A stretch of DNA of 33,006 nucleotides from Acetobacter malorum (GTDB taxonomy: Bacteria; Pseudomonadota; Alphaproteobacteria; Acetobacterales; Acetobacteraceae): assembly GCF_001580615.1 (NCBI RefSeq), contig NZ_LHZC01000028.1:1-33006 (forward strand). The letters are read 5' to 3'. The notes beneath the pieces are model-generated. The model made no database searches. It saw only the letters and a program-made list of their open reading frames with translations, and was not told where the DNA came from. A program made the position numbers and the translations under genes. Of this stretch, positions 23,259-31,610 are shown one piece after another. Each line of letters begins with the position of its first letter. Within the stretch, counting starts at the first letter, position 1.

Positions 23259-24083
23259 TCAGGATACCCCGGCCATGCGGGCAAACTTGCGCTGGCGGCT
23301 GAAGAACAGCTTTTCCGTGATGAAAAACGCCAGATCCTGAATTTTGCTGTGCGGCGTCAGGCCGATGGTTTTGAACACCATGCTGGTCACGCGGCGCAGG
23401 TGGCGCGGCTGATAGTTCTTCATGGCGCGGGACATGTAGGCCGCAATGCAACGGTTGTGGTCGTAGGGCAGGGAGGGCGGCTCGTTGGTGGTGTAGTAGG
23501 CGGAGGCGAGTTCATCATCCTCGCTTTCCGTCACCCGGCCCAGTGCAATGCGGGCCCGCTGGAGCGTGCTGATGCGCTCGCGCTTCAGGTAGCGGTGCAT
23601 GTGGTCATAAAACAGTTTGAAATGCCGGAATTCATCAGCGGCAATCTGCTTGCACAGGGCTTTCAGCACTGGTTCATCCGTCGCATCAGCCAGTGCTGAG
23701 TAGAAGGAGGAGGTGCCGGTTTCCACCATGCAGCGGGCAATCAGTTCCCCGGTGCGGGAGCCACGGACGGATTCCTCAACTTCCAGCGGGATATGGTAAA
23801 AATCCCGGTAGCGCTGGAAGGCGGCCTGATAGTTCCATTCCGGGTCGGCCAGCATGGCCCAGCGGCCCAGCGCATCACCGTGCTGAATTTCTTCCACAGC
23901 CCAGTGGTCCGCCGCCTGTTTAAAGTCCGGGTCATCATGAAACACGTTGTTCAGGTAGATGGCGTAATCCACGCTGTTGCGTTCCACCACGGCTGCCGCC
24001 TTGATGGCGGGCACAAGCTGAGGGTCCACGCGGGAGGGGTCAAATTTATCCCAGGGTAGCTGGTCAATCTGCCAATGTTTCAT
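23259..24083 (-). CDS. Diiron ferritin-like protein
   Basis: A 274-residue all-helical protein with a complete carboxylate-bridged diiron set in the order expected of ferritin-like oxidases and acyl-ACP desaturases: Glu34, Glu65 and His68 in EEIQH, Glu121 in ETGTSSFY, and Glu151 and His154 in ADEFRH. This suggests an O2-activating or peroxide-handling enzyme. The reaction cannot be named, though the GDALGRW following EEIQH recalls desaturases. No signal peptide. The ATG at 24083 follows GGGAG and gives MKHWQIDQLPW; a GTG-started extension to 24140 is less likely. The neighbour on the same strand is yciA, 162 bases upstream. Confidence 0.85.
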   Translation of the reverse strand: MKHWQIDQLPWDKFDPSRVDPQLVPAIKAAAVVERNSVDYAIYLNNVFHDDPDFKQAADHWAVEEIQHGDALGRWAMLADPEWNYQAAFQRYRDFYHIPLEVEESVRGSRTGELIARCMVETGTSSFYSALADATDEPVLKALCKQIAADEFRHFKLFYDHMHRYLKRERISTLQRARIALGRVTESEDDELASAYYTTNEPPSLPYDHNRCIAAYMSRAMKNYQPRHLRRVTSMVFKTIGLTPHSKIQDLAFFITEKLFFSRQRKFARMAGVS

Positions 24084-24245
24084 CTGCGCCGGTCTCCCGT
24101 CCTGCTGCTTTACAACCGTTAGCCGTCTGGCCGTTCCCACGGTGCGCGTCTTCGCGAGTTGGCCCAGAGTGTTGCTCTAGACCATTCCCCGCTGAGACGG
24201 AATGCCATGACAGAAAAAAGACCGGCAGACGGAGCCCGCCAGCGC

Positions 24246-24677
24246 TCAGACCGTGGGGGCAATATCGGGGGAATTACCCGGTGTTGCAGGCGGCAGCGGG
24301 CGGGGGCGGCGGTTTTCATCCAGCGCGACAAAGGTGAAGTCCCCTTCCGTCACCTTGGAGGTCAGATGCGTGTGGCGGGCGCGCCGCCATGTCTGCACAT
24401 GGATAGTCAGGGATGTGCGGCCTTCACGGGTGATCTCGGTGTAAATGCTTACCTCATCCCCCACCACCACGGGTTCCAGAAAGACAACGCCGTTAATGGC
24501 GACGGTAGCGGCACGGCCGTTAGCCCGGAAGGCTGCGGTGGTGCCGGCGGCAAGATCCATCTGGGAGATAATCCACCCGCCGAACACGTCCCCGGCCGGG
24601 TTGGTGTCGGTCGGCATGGCGATAACGCGGATGGTGGGAACGCCTTCAGGCAGTTGTGAGGCAGAAACAGCAGGCAT
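24246..24677 (-). CDS. yciA: Acyl-CoA thioesterase, YciA type
   Basis: A hotdog-fold enzyme that hydrolyses acyl-CoA to free acid and CoA in the cytoplasm. Its 143 residues carry the family signature IAMPTDTNPAGDVFGGWIIS, where the Asn and Asp line the active site and the GG leads the central helix. VAINGVVFLEPVVVGDEVS and SLTIHVQTWRRAR follow, as in E. coli YciA. The C terminus ends in a short Pro-rich tail. AAAGGA precedes the ATG by about 11 bases. It lies 50 bases downstream of amn on the same strand and may be transcribed with it. Confidence 0.93.
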   Translation of the reverse strand: MPAVSASQLPEGVPTIRVIAMPTDTNPAGDVFGGWIISQMDLAAGTTAAFRANGRAATVAINGVVFLEPVVVGDEVSIYTEITREGRTSLTIHVQTWRRARHTHLTSKVTEGDFTFVALDENRRPRPLPPATPGNSPDIAPTV

Positions 24678-24727
24678 GAGGGGAAAGTCCTTTAGCAGAA
24701 AGGATGAAGCAGGAGTGACACCGGCGG

Positions 24728-26188
24728 TTACCGGAAGGGGGGCTCATCAAACCCACGCAGTTTGCGCGAGTGCAGCCGGGTGACACCCTGCTGCCTGAGT
24801 AAATGCATGGTCTCAATGCCCACCATCAGATGCTGGCTTACGCGCTCACGATAGAACGCATTGGCCATGCCGCGCAGCTTCAGTTCTCCGTGAAGAGGTT
24901 TGTCCGACACGCAGAGCAGCGTGCCGTAGGGCACCCGGAAGCGGAAGCCATTGGCGGCAATGGTGGCGGATTCCATATCCACGGCAATGGCGCGGCTCAT
25001 GTTGATCTGGGTGAACAGATGCGCCAGACGCAACTCCCAGTCCCGGTTATCGGTGGTCATCACCGTGCCGGTGCGCAGGCGGGTCTTGATGGCGGACTCG
25101 GGCAGGCCGGTCACCAGTGATGTCGCTTCCTGCATGGCCACCTGCACCTCGGCAATGGGGGGCACGGGCACCCATGTGGGCAGGTCTGCGTCCAGAACGT
25201 GGTCATCCCGCACATAGCCGTGGGCCAGAACGTAATCCCCCAGCATCTGGGAACGCCGCAGGCCCGCGCAGTGGCCCACCATCAGCCAGCAATGCGGGCG
25301 CAGCACGGCCAGATGGTCCGTCATGGTTTTGGCATTGGCGGGGCCGACGCCGATATTGATGAGCGTAATGCCATCTCCATCCGGGCGGCACAGGTGGTAG
25401 GCGGGCATTTGCGGCAGGCTGCCTGTGGGCCCGTCCGCCGGGGTGCTGCCGGGGCCGGTGTAGATCTGCTCGCCGGGTTCAATAAACGCGTCGTAATCCC
25501 CCCCGGCATCCACCTGCGCGCGGGCGTAATCGCGGAAGGTATCCACATAGCGCTGATAGTTGGTGAGCAGGATAAACCGCTGGAAAGAGCGGGGTGTGGT
25601 GCCTGTGTAATGGTGCAGGCGGGCGAGGGAATAATCCGTGCGCTCTGCCGTAAACAGGGCCAGCGGGCGCGGGGTGGTGGCGTCGGGCAGCAGCTCGCAG
25701 TTGGCAATGCTGTCATCCGTGGCGTGCAGGTTGGGCAGGGCGAACTGCTCCTGCAAGAGCCGCAGGTCGGCTTCCGTCAGGCCGGTGACGGCATCTTCCA
25801 TAACATAAGGCAGCGGGATGGGGTGGCGGGAGCGGCCCACCAGCACCGGCTGGCCGTAATGGTGCAGCAGCGGCTCAATCTGTTCCCGCAGATAGTCGCG
25901 GAACAGGGCTGGGCGGGTGATGGTGGTGCTGTAAAAGCCGGGGTCGAGAATCACGTCAAACGGCGGTCGGCCCTGTATGGGGGTGCCGGGGGGCAGTTCC
26001 AGCGCGAGGCAAGGATACGTCGCATCCTCCGGCGGGCAGCCCTGCCGGGCGCGGAAGGCGGCGTGGAGCCGCCGGGCACTCGCATCATACAGGGCGCACA
26101 GGCGGTCAATGGCGGCATCTGCGGTGGTGAAGGCTTCAAAATCCGTTCCGGCGGCGGCGCGGAGGGCGAGCATATCAGGCTGTGTCAT
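24728..26188 (-). CDS. amn: AMP nucleosidase
   Basis: Splits AMP into adenine and ribose 5-phosphate, controlling the AMP pool. The 486 residues match the family length (E. coli 484). The N-terminal regulatory domain includes RSRHPIPLPYVMED. The C-terminal nucleoside-phosphorylase-type catalytic domain has INIGVGPANAKTMTDHLAVL, VGHCAGLRRSQMLGDYVLAH and AVDMESATIAANGF. It ends with LLCVSDKPLHGELKL, whose Asp is the expected catalytic acid. AGGAG sits about five bases before the ATG. It is divergent from the helicase gene across 190 bases. Confidence 0.95.
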   Translation of the reverse strand: MTQPDMLALRAAAGTDFEAFTTADAAIDRLCALYDASARRLHAAFRARQGCPPEDATYPCLALELPPGTPIQGRPPFDVILDPGFYSTTITRPALFRDYLREQIEPLLHHYGQPVLVGRSRHPIPLPYVMEDAVTGLTEADLRLLQEQFALPNLHATDDSIANCELLPDATTPRPLALFTAERTDYSLARLHHYTGTTPRSFQRFILLTNYQRYVDTFRDYARAQVDAGGDYDAFIEPGEQIYTGPGSTPADGPTGSLPQMPAYHLCRPDGDGITLINIGVGPANAKTMTDHLAVLRPHCWLMVGHCAGLRRSQMLGDYVLAHGYVRDDHVLDADLPTWVPVPPIAEVQVAMQEATSLVTGLPESAIKTRLRTGTVMTTDNRDWELRLAHLFTQINMSRAIAVDMESATIAANGFRFRVPYGTLLCVSDKPLHGELKLRGMANAFYRERVSQHLMVGIETMHLLRQQGVTRLHSRKLRGFDEPPFR

Positions 26189-26378
26189 GGGTCTCCTGTG
26201 GTAACGGGGTGACCAGATTTATACTGCTACCTTAACGCGAGAACGGGCGGGATGTGCAACCGTGCCCGCACGGCACGCGGGGTGTGAGGACGGTTTTCTG
26301 CGCCGCGCGGCATATCTGCGCACGAAAAAGTGCGCTATACGCGCGCCACCGCTGACAGATGAGGGCCAGAAAAGCGCG

Positions 26379-27881
26379 ATGATTGCCATCACCCCGGAAC
26401 AGACCGCCATTCTGGACACGCCCCCCACCGCCAGCTTTCGTGTGATTGCCGGGGCCGGGTGCGGCAAGACCTCCACGCTGGAGTGGTTCAGCAAAACATG
26501 GACGCGCCACCGGGGGCTGTATCTGGCCTTTAATACCGCCATTGCCAAAGAGGCCCGCGCCCGCTTTTCCAACCAGATTGAAGCGCGCACCGCCAATAGT
26601 TACGCCTATCGCAGCTTGAATATCGGGCAACTGAACCGCAAGGTGCAGGGGCGCTATCTGGTGCGCGATATCTGGCGGCTGGAAAAGGTTCTGGGCATGA
26701 AGTCCGGCGGGGCTGCGGATGCGGTGCTGAAAACGCTGAGCAATTTTCTGATCAGCGAAGGTTCCAAAATTACCGCCACCCACTGCCCAGAGCCTGACAG
26801 CGGGCGCAACCGGGAGATCCGCCTGTTTGTGGCGCAGGCTTACAAATATCTGGCGGCCCTTGAGAAACATGATTTTCCTATCACGCATGATCTTTATTTA
26901 AAGAAGTTTGAGCGTGAGCAGAAAATTACTGGCTACGACTATATTATGGTGGATGAAGCGCAGGACCTGAACCCGGTTCTGATTTCCATCCTGAAAAAAT
27001 CCGGCCTGCCGATTGTCGCAGTAGGGGACCCGAACCAGTCCATCTACGCCTTTCGCGGAGCGGTGGATGCTATTAGCGACCTGGAAGGCCCGTGCCTGCC
27101 GCTGACGCGGAGCTGGCGGTTTGGGGAGCCACTGGCGCGGATGGCCAACGCCATTCTCGGGCACCACTCCCGCAAACCGGCCCACAGCCTGCACGGCAAC
27201 CCGGCGGTGAAAAGCCGGGTCATGCTGCATAAAAAGGGCCTGAAACCGGAGCACAACACGCTGGTTCTGGCCCGCACTAATGCCCGGCTGTTTGAAGGGC
27301 TGGCGGACAGCACGCGCCCCTTCCATGTGCTGGGCGGGGTGAATGACATGGTGCAGGAAATTCTGGCCGCCTACAGCCTGTATCAGCGCCAGTTTCAGCC
27401 GTCTTTAAAGCCGGAGGGTGCGGCGCTGGAATACGGCACATGGCGCGAGCTGGAAAATGCCGCAGAAGGCCGCGATGGGGACCCTGTTGCCAAAAGATTG
27501 TTTGGCATTGTGGATAAACACAAAGAGACGCTGGATAAAAAGATAAAGACGATCCAGACGCTTTACCGGGACGACCCGGATGAAGTCAGTCTGGTGTGTT
27601 CCACCGCGCACAAGGCGAAGGGGCGGGAGTTTGATGCCGTCATTATGCTGGATGACTTTCTCTCCCCCGAGGAATGGAGCCGGCGGCGCACGCAGTTTCA
27701 GGACCGCGCCAGAAAAACCGAGCAGGAACACGGCCCGCTCTCCCCGCGCCTGAAAGCCCGGTTGAAGCGCGATCTGGATAACTGTGATCAGGAAATCAAT
27801 CTGCTCTATGTGGCCTGTACGCGTGCGCGGCTGACGCTTTCTCTGCCAGAGGCGTTGTTTGAATTCTGGAAGAAGGTCTAG
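26379..27881 (+). CDS. UvrD-like superfamily 1 DNA helicase
   Basis: An ATP-dependent helicase of about 500 residues, short for UvrD/Rep and closer in size to Fbh1-like bacterial helicases. Motifs are present in order: Walker A GAGCGKT (25-31), TANSYAYRSL as motif Ia, Walker B IMVDEAQD (189-196), GDPNQSIYAFRGA (216-228), CSTAHKAKGREFDAV as motif V and NLLYVACTRAR as motif VI. No nuclease domain is seen. It is likely to act in repair or recombination; its exact role is unknown. The ATG at 26379 starts right at the helicase domain. The longer frame to 26262 is unlike the family. The ribosome site is weak. Confidence 0.9.
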   Translation: MIAITPEQTAILDTPPTASFRVIAGAGCGKTSTLEWFSKTWTRHRGLYLAFNTAIAKEARARFSNQIEARTANSYAYRSLNIGQLNRKVQGRYLVRDIWRLEKVLGMKSGGAADAVLKTLSNFLISEGSKITATHCPEPDSGRNREIRLFVAQAYKYLAALEKHDFPITHDLYLKKFEREQKITGYDYIMVDEAQDLNPVLISILKKSGLPIVAVGDPNQSIYAFRGAVDAISDLEGPCLPLTRSWRFGEPLARMANAILGHHSRKPAHSLHGNPAVKSRVMLHKKGLKPEHNTLVLARTNARLFEGLADSTRPFHVLGGVNDMVQEILAAYSLYQRQFQPSLKPEGAALEYGTWRELENAAEGRDGDPVAKRLFGIVDKHKETLDKKIKTIQTLYRDDPDEVSLVCSTAHKAKGREFDAVIMLDDFLSPEEWSRRRTQFQDRARKTEQEHGPLSPRLKARLKRDLDNCDQEINLLYVACTRARLTLSLPEALFEFWKKV

Positions 27882-28022
27882 CCCGCGCAGCGGGAAGGGC
27901 TTGCCTTTGGGGAAACATTGCGTATCTTTAATTAATCGGGGTCTTCAGGCTCCGTTTGGAACGTCATGATTTACTGATTTTTATGTCCGGATTTACAATT
28001 TAAGCGTCATAAGAGATGTGCA

Positions 28023-29018
28023 ATGTCGAAATGGAAGATCATTGTCTCTGGTGCTGTTTTAGGCCTGTCCTGCCTGCTCTGGCCGTATGAGGCCAATGCC
28101 CGGCAGTCCTGCATTGCGGCCTCCATTAGTGAGAATTTAATAGGCGGCCAGAGCGATACGCCGCTGATGCCGGTTAAAATTAATGACCAGCCAGCTGCTC
28201 TGTTCTTAAGTTATGATTATAACGGTATTTATCTAAAAAATTCCTCTTCCATGAATTTTGACAAATTTGTTGATGATGGGGCCTGGGGAACGGAATACGT
28301 TCTCAATGTCTTTGGGAAGCGCGAAAAAGCGCACGTTATCAGGCTCGATAAATTCTCTTTTGGTGGTTTTGAGGTTCCCCACGCTAAATTTGTTCTTCTG
28401 AAAGAGGCGAGCAAACAGTCCGTTCAGGGGCTTCCTGTTGTTGGTATTTTAGGCAACACCTTTCTCAATAACTTTGCTGTTCTGTTTGATGTGAAGAACA
28501 AGAAAATCACCTTTTTTGAGGTTGAGGACGGGTGCGAGAATAAAGAAGAAATAGCAAAAATTATGGGTGGGGATTTTCATGAAGTCGCTCTCCATAACGA
28601 TGCGAACAGGCAGGAAGTGGCGGTGAGAATATCTGGCCGCAAAGTGCATTTTTTCATCAATCCTGATCTGGATATGACAGAAATGCCTATGGGCTGGATT
28701 GCCGATTATCACATCCCGCTTGTGAAGAAAGACGAAAAAACCGAGGTGAGATTTAACCTCGGTGAAGGCTATATTTCCAACGTTGCGACAGTTGAGAGCC
28801 TGACCATAGGGGACGACACGGAAAAGAACAGAAAGATAAAGGTGGCCGATAAAATCTATGCCGGGTCTTTAGGGCTGGATTTTTTCGCGGACCATGTTGT
28901 GTTGATTGATGCAATCAATTCCAAAATGTATTTCAGGAAAAGCGACGGCACCAGCACCGATGCCGGCCATAACCTGCATTTTGAAACGTCCAAAAATGCC
29001 AGTATTGATGTGAAATGA
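28023..29018 (+). CDS. Exported retropepsin-fold protein lacking catalytic motifs
   Basis: A 331-residue protein with a Sec signal (VSGAVLGLSCLLWPYEANA, cut before RQSC). Two repeats resemble retropepsin-like domains. The first has PVKINDQPAALFLSYDYNGI, then GILGNTFLNNFAVLFDVKNK. The second has VAVRISGRKVHFFINPDLDM and LGLDFFADHVVLIDAINSK. The catalytic Asp-Thr/Ser-Gly expected after each first strand is absent (LSYDYNG and INPDLDM instead). It is therefore probably a non-enzymatic binding or scaffolding protein in the envelope. This reading of fold is inference from motif spacing. AT content is higher than in neighbours. A nine-base inverted repeat follows at 29041-29068. Confidence 0.7.
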   Translation: MSKWKIIVSGAVLGLSCLLWPYEANARQSCIAASISENLIGGQSDTPLMPVKINDQPAALFLSYDYNGIYLKNSSSMNFDKFVDDGAWGTEYVLNVFGKREKAHVIRLDKFSFGGFEVPHAKFVLLKEASKQSVQGLPVVGILGNTFLNNFAVLFDVKNKKITFFEVEDGCENKEEIAKIMGGDFHEVALHNDANRQEVAVRISGRKVHFFINPDLDMTEMPMGWIADYHIPLVKKDEKTEVRFNLGEGYISNVATVESLTIGDDTEKNRKIKVADKIYAGSLGLDFFADHVVLIDAINSKMYFRKSDGTSTDAGHNLHFETSKNASIDVK

Positions 29019-29040
29019 CGCAACAGGACTGATGATGGGC

Positions 29041-29068
29041 CGGAGGCATGGCCTTTCTGATGCCTCCG
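29041..29068 (+). terminator. Possible hairpin terminator
   Basis: CGGAGGCAT (29041-29049) and ATGCCTCCG (29060-29068) form a perfect nine-base stem about 20 bases after the stop codon. It lacks a clear U-tract, so it may be a weak or factor-assisted terminator. Confidence 0.45.
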
Positions 29069-29145
29069 CACAATTAAGGGGAACCCGTGCCACTTTGTGG
29101 GGTTGAGGGAAGTGACAGACTTGTGAGCCCCAAAGGAGAGACCCC

Positions 29146-29406
29146 ATGAAACGTCCTGTTCTGGCTATAACAGCTTTACTGGCAACCTGCGCTCTGGCCG
29201 CGTGTGCACCGCCGCCGCCCGGTGATGGGGGAGGCCGAGGGGGACACCATGGCGGCCCCGGCAGCAGCTACCGGAACGGCCTGCAGGGCGGCAATGGTGG
29301 AAACTGGCGCAACGGCAACAGCTCCGGCAACATGCAGGGCGGCGGCCCCGGCATGGGCGGCCCGGCCATGCAGAATGGCGGTGTAGGAGGCGGGAACGGT
29401 TACTGA
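29146..29406 (+). CDS. Small glycine-rich lipoprotein
   Basis: An 86-residue protein with a lipoprotein signal: MKRPVLAITALLATCALAAC, lipobox LAAC with Cys20 as the lipidation site. The mature part is almost entirely Gly, Asn, Pro, Ser and His in irregular repeats (for example NGLQGGNGGNWRNGN), low-complexity and probably unstructured. AAAGGAGAG sits about seven bases before the ATG, supporting real expression. Function unknown; it could be an envelope-surface or metal-binding protein. High GC contrasts with the AT-rich genes on both sides. Confidence 0.75.
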   Translation: MKRPVLAITALLATCALAACAPPPPGDGGGRGGHHGGPGSSYRNGLQGGNGGNWRNGNSSGNMQGGGPGMGGPAMQNGGVGGGNGY

Positions 29407-29494
29407 CCGTTCTGCCCCGATGGTTGCTTTATAACATTTGCTGATCTTGTTGTGGGCTTTGACTGCGACATGATGGCAAAAATCTATTTAATTT

Positions 29495-31465
29495 TTATGG
29501 AATTGGGGTCCTCTTGGCAGCATCGCACAGGGGCTCAATCGTGGCCTTTAGTCCTTCCTTAAACAAGGGGGAGCCGTCAGATTGTGCCACAGCATCGCTG
29601 AGAGCTTTGCTTAGCTCGCTAAACCAATCGCATTCAGGGTGTAGCGCACTACTATGGTGTACTGTCTTTTCGTATCGTTCTTTCAAACATGCAATAAGAT
29701 ACATGCGATGATCTGCAGGGAGGCTAATAATCTTGCGAGAAAATATTATCGTATTTAAATGCTGTAGAATTGGTAAATGCTCATATACTGGTTCTGTTTC
29801 ACTCACTCGGAACAGAAGGGATATAAATTTGTCCCAGTTTTCATCGAAAAGAGATTGAAGTTCTATAGATTTCACAGTGAGTTGTTTCTCTAGCCATAAT
29901 TTTTGTTCAGAAAAATAAAAACCCTTTATTATTTGAAAATCCTGAGAGCCTTCTTCGCTGAATGATCTACCAAAGGGAGGAAATAAGGAAAGATGATTTG
30001 GATCGGCAATAGCCATCCGTATTCTTTCTTCGAACATATTTTTTTTTGCGAAAACGTCTTTGATGTAATTTTTTGCGCAGTCGACAGGATCACTTGCATT
30101 GAAGCCCTCCTGGCCGACGCGGTGTAGTGTCAGATAAATACTGCACGCATGCAGCATATCAAGATCGACAAATTTTCTATTCTCAAAGTCAATCATGAAT
30201 GCAGCAACGGCTTTGTCCAGTTCCTGTTCTGAGGACAGCGAGTAGTTCCATACTCGCAACCATGAAGGCAGTTCTGTTTGTTCTGTAAAGCGGTTGTCTA
30301 GAGCTAGGCTTGCATTGATGGCTTCTGCTTGGACCGTGCCTCGCATTACAAGTGCTTCGAGACTATCTGGCGAAATTAGTGGTGAACGTAGAAACATGTA
30401 GTCGTATGTTTTTAATCTTGTACAAATAATTGCGTTGTTCCTATCCGTTTCAGATGGGGTGGGTTCGTCAGACTTTAAGAAAGAATTTTTTGGCTGTGAG
30501 GGGTTTTTTATTAGTTTATTCAAAAGATTGAGTGGTACACCATAGATACGATTTTCTATCAGTCTGATGTAGACGCATATAAAGAGTTCTGAGAGTGCGG
30601 CATAATGACTTTCTGTTCGGTAGGTGGTCTTGATATTCTTAAATAAAGTTTCCCCCAAAGGTACGAAGAATGAAAGTAAGCGCAGGTTGGACATGCCTGC
30701 TTTAACAGCCAGCAATTCAAGATGGTTCCGCAAAATTTTAAAAAAATTCTTGAAATCTGGATCTTTAATTTTCATTTCAATTTTGGAAAAAGCTGATTGA
30801 AAATCAGGCTTTACTTCAAGAGTCAGGCAGACAGTCTTTTCTTTTGTGCGTAGATATTGTTTAGTTGCATCTTTGTCGCCGACTATGATTTCTTCTTCGT
30901 TGGCCAAAAGAAGAACTCGGTTCTCTCCGTTGCTGATAAGGGGGTGAATTGCAGCAAGAATATCTGGTTTAGGCATGTTTGCGCGTTCTAGATCATCAAA
31001 AACGATGATACGACGGCGTGGTTTTCCATCTGGGCCAAGAATGCCCAGATCAGCGCCTGCCAATGTTATGCTCTCGCTGGATTTTTCTTTATTTTTCTTG
31101 TCAGTCAAATCGTTCAAATCAATGCGTAGTGTAGTCTTAAGCAGGCTTCTTACAACGAAGCTTCCTACCTGTCCGGGCTTTCCCGCCAGAATTGGATGCA
31201 GCTCGGCGTAGAGAGCATCGCCAATTTCCGTTGCAGATGCGACTCCGAAGAGCGAGACGCGGAGAGGAAATCCGGCTATATCGTCATTTTTACGATTTTT
31301 CTTTTTTTCCTCGAAAAATCGGTCAACCAGCCAAGTCTTGCCACAGCCCCATGTGCCCCGGAGCATTATGGCAAATGGGATTTCCTCTTCTCCGTAGCAA
31401 TATTCGTCTAGAGTCTTGATTAAATCCAGATTGGGGCCAGCCCATTTAAATGTCGATGGCTTCAT
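29495..31465 (-). CDS. KAP-like P-loop NTPase
   Basis: About 656 residues from the ATG at 31465 (MKPSTFKWAGPNLDLI). KAP-type STAND/AAA-like ATPase features are Walker A GTWGCGKTWLV, about 36-46 from this start, and Walker B RRIIVFDDLERAN, about 151-163. A long helical C-terminal region of unknown function follows, with no recognised effector domain. KAP NTPases sense or assemble at membranes and several take part in phage defence. Role here unknown. The frame is open to GTG 31600; that would add a membrane-spanning stretch (LFFLADFFFLVWVSFLLLPS), so the true start is uncertain. The gene is AT-rich against high-GC neighbours, consistent with transfer. It follows the TonB-type gene on the same strand. 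Confidence 0.8.
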   Translation of the reverse strand: MKPSTFKWAGPNLDLIKTLDEYCYGEEEIPFAIMLRGTWGCGKTWLVDRFFEEKKKNRKNDDIAGFPLRVSLFGVASATEIGDALYAELHPILAGKPGQVGSFVVRSLLKTTLRIDLNDLTDKKNKEKSSESITLAGADLGILGPDGKPRRRIIVFDDLERANMPKPDILAAIHPLISNGENRVLLLANEEEIIVGDKDATKQYLRTKEKTVCLTLEVKPDFQSAFSKIEMKIKDPDFKNFFKILRNHLELLAVKAGMSNLRLLSFFVPLGETLFKNIKTTYRTESHYAALSELFICVYIRLIENRIYGVPLNLLNKLIKNPSQPKNSFLKSDEPTPSETDRNNAIICTRLKTYDYMFLRSPLISPDSLEALVMRGTVQAEAINASLALDNRFTEQTELPSWLRVWNYSLSSEQELDKAVAAFMIDFENRKFVDLDMLHACSIYLTLHRVGQEGFNASDPVDCAKNYIKDVFAKKNMFEERIRMAIADPNHLSLFPPFGRSFSEEGSQDFQIIKGFYFSEQKLWLEKQLTVKSIELQSLFDENWDKFISLLFRVSETEPVYEHLPILQHLNTIIFSRKIISLPADHRMYLIACLKERYEKTVHHSSALHPECDWFSELSKALSDAVAQSDGSPLFKEGLKATIEPLCDAAKRTPIP

Positions 31466-31610
31466 GTGTTTCTCTTCTTCGAAGCTTGTGCGTGTGAATC
31501 TGTTTCTTTGCCAAAAATGCCCCGCCATCCAGGAAGGTAAAAGCAGGAAACTCACCCACACCAGAAAGAAAAAATCAGCCAGGAAGAACAGGTTTTCCAC
31601 CTGACCCAGC

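Noticed and set aside
25199..26212. A 337-codon frame antisense to amn
   Set aside because: amn is unmistakable on the other strand; this frame is a codon-bias shadow.
27886..27912. CCCGCGCAGCGGG repeat after the helicase gene as a terminator
   Set aside because: The stem is short and has no U-tract.
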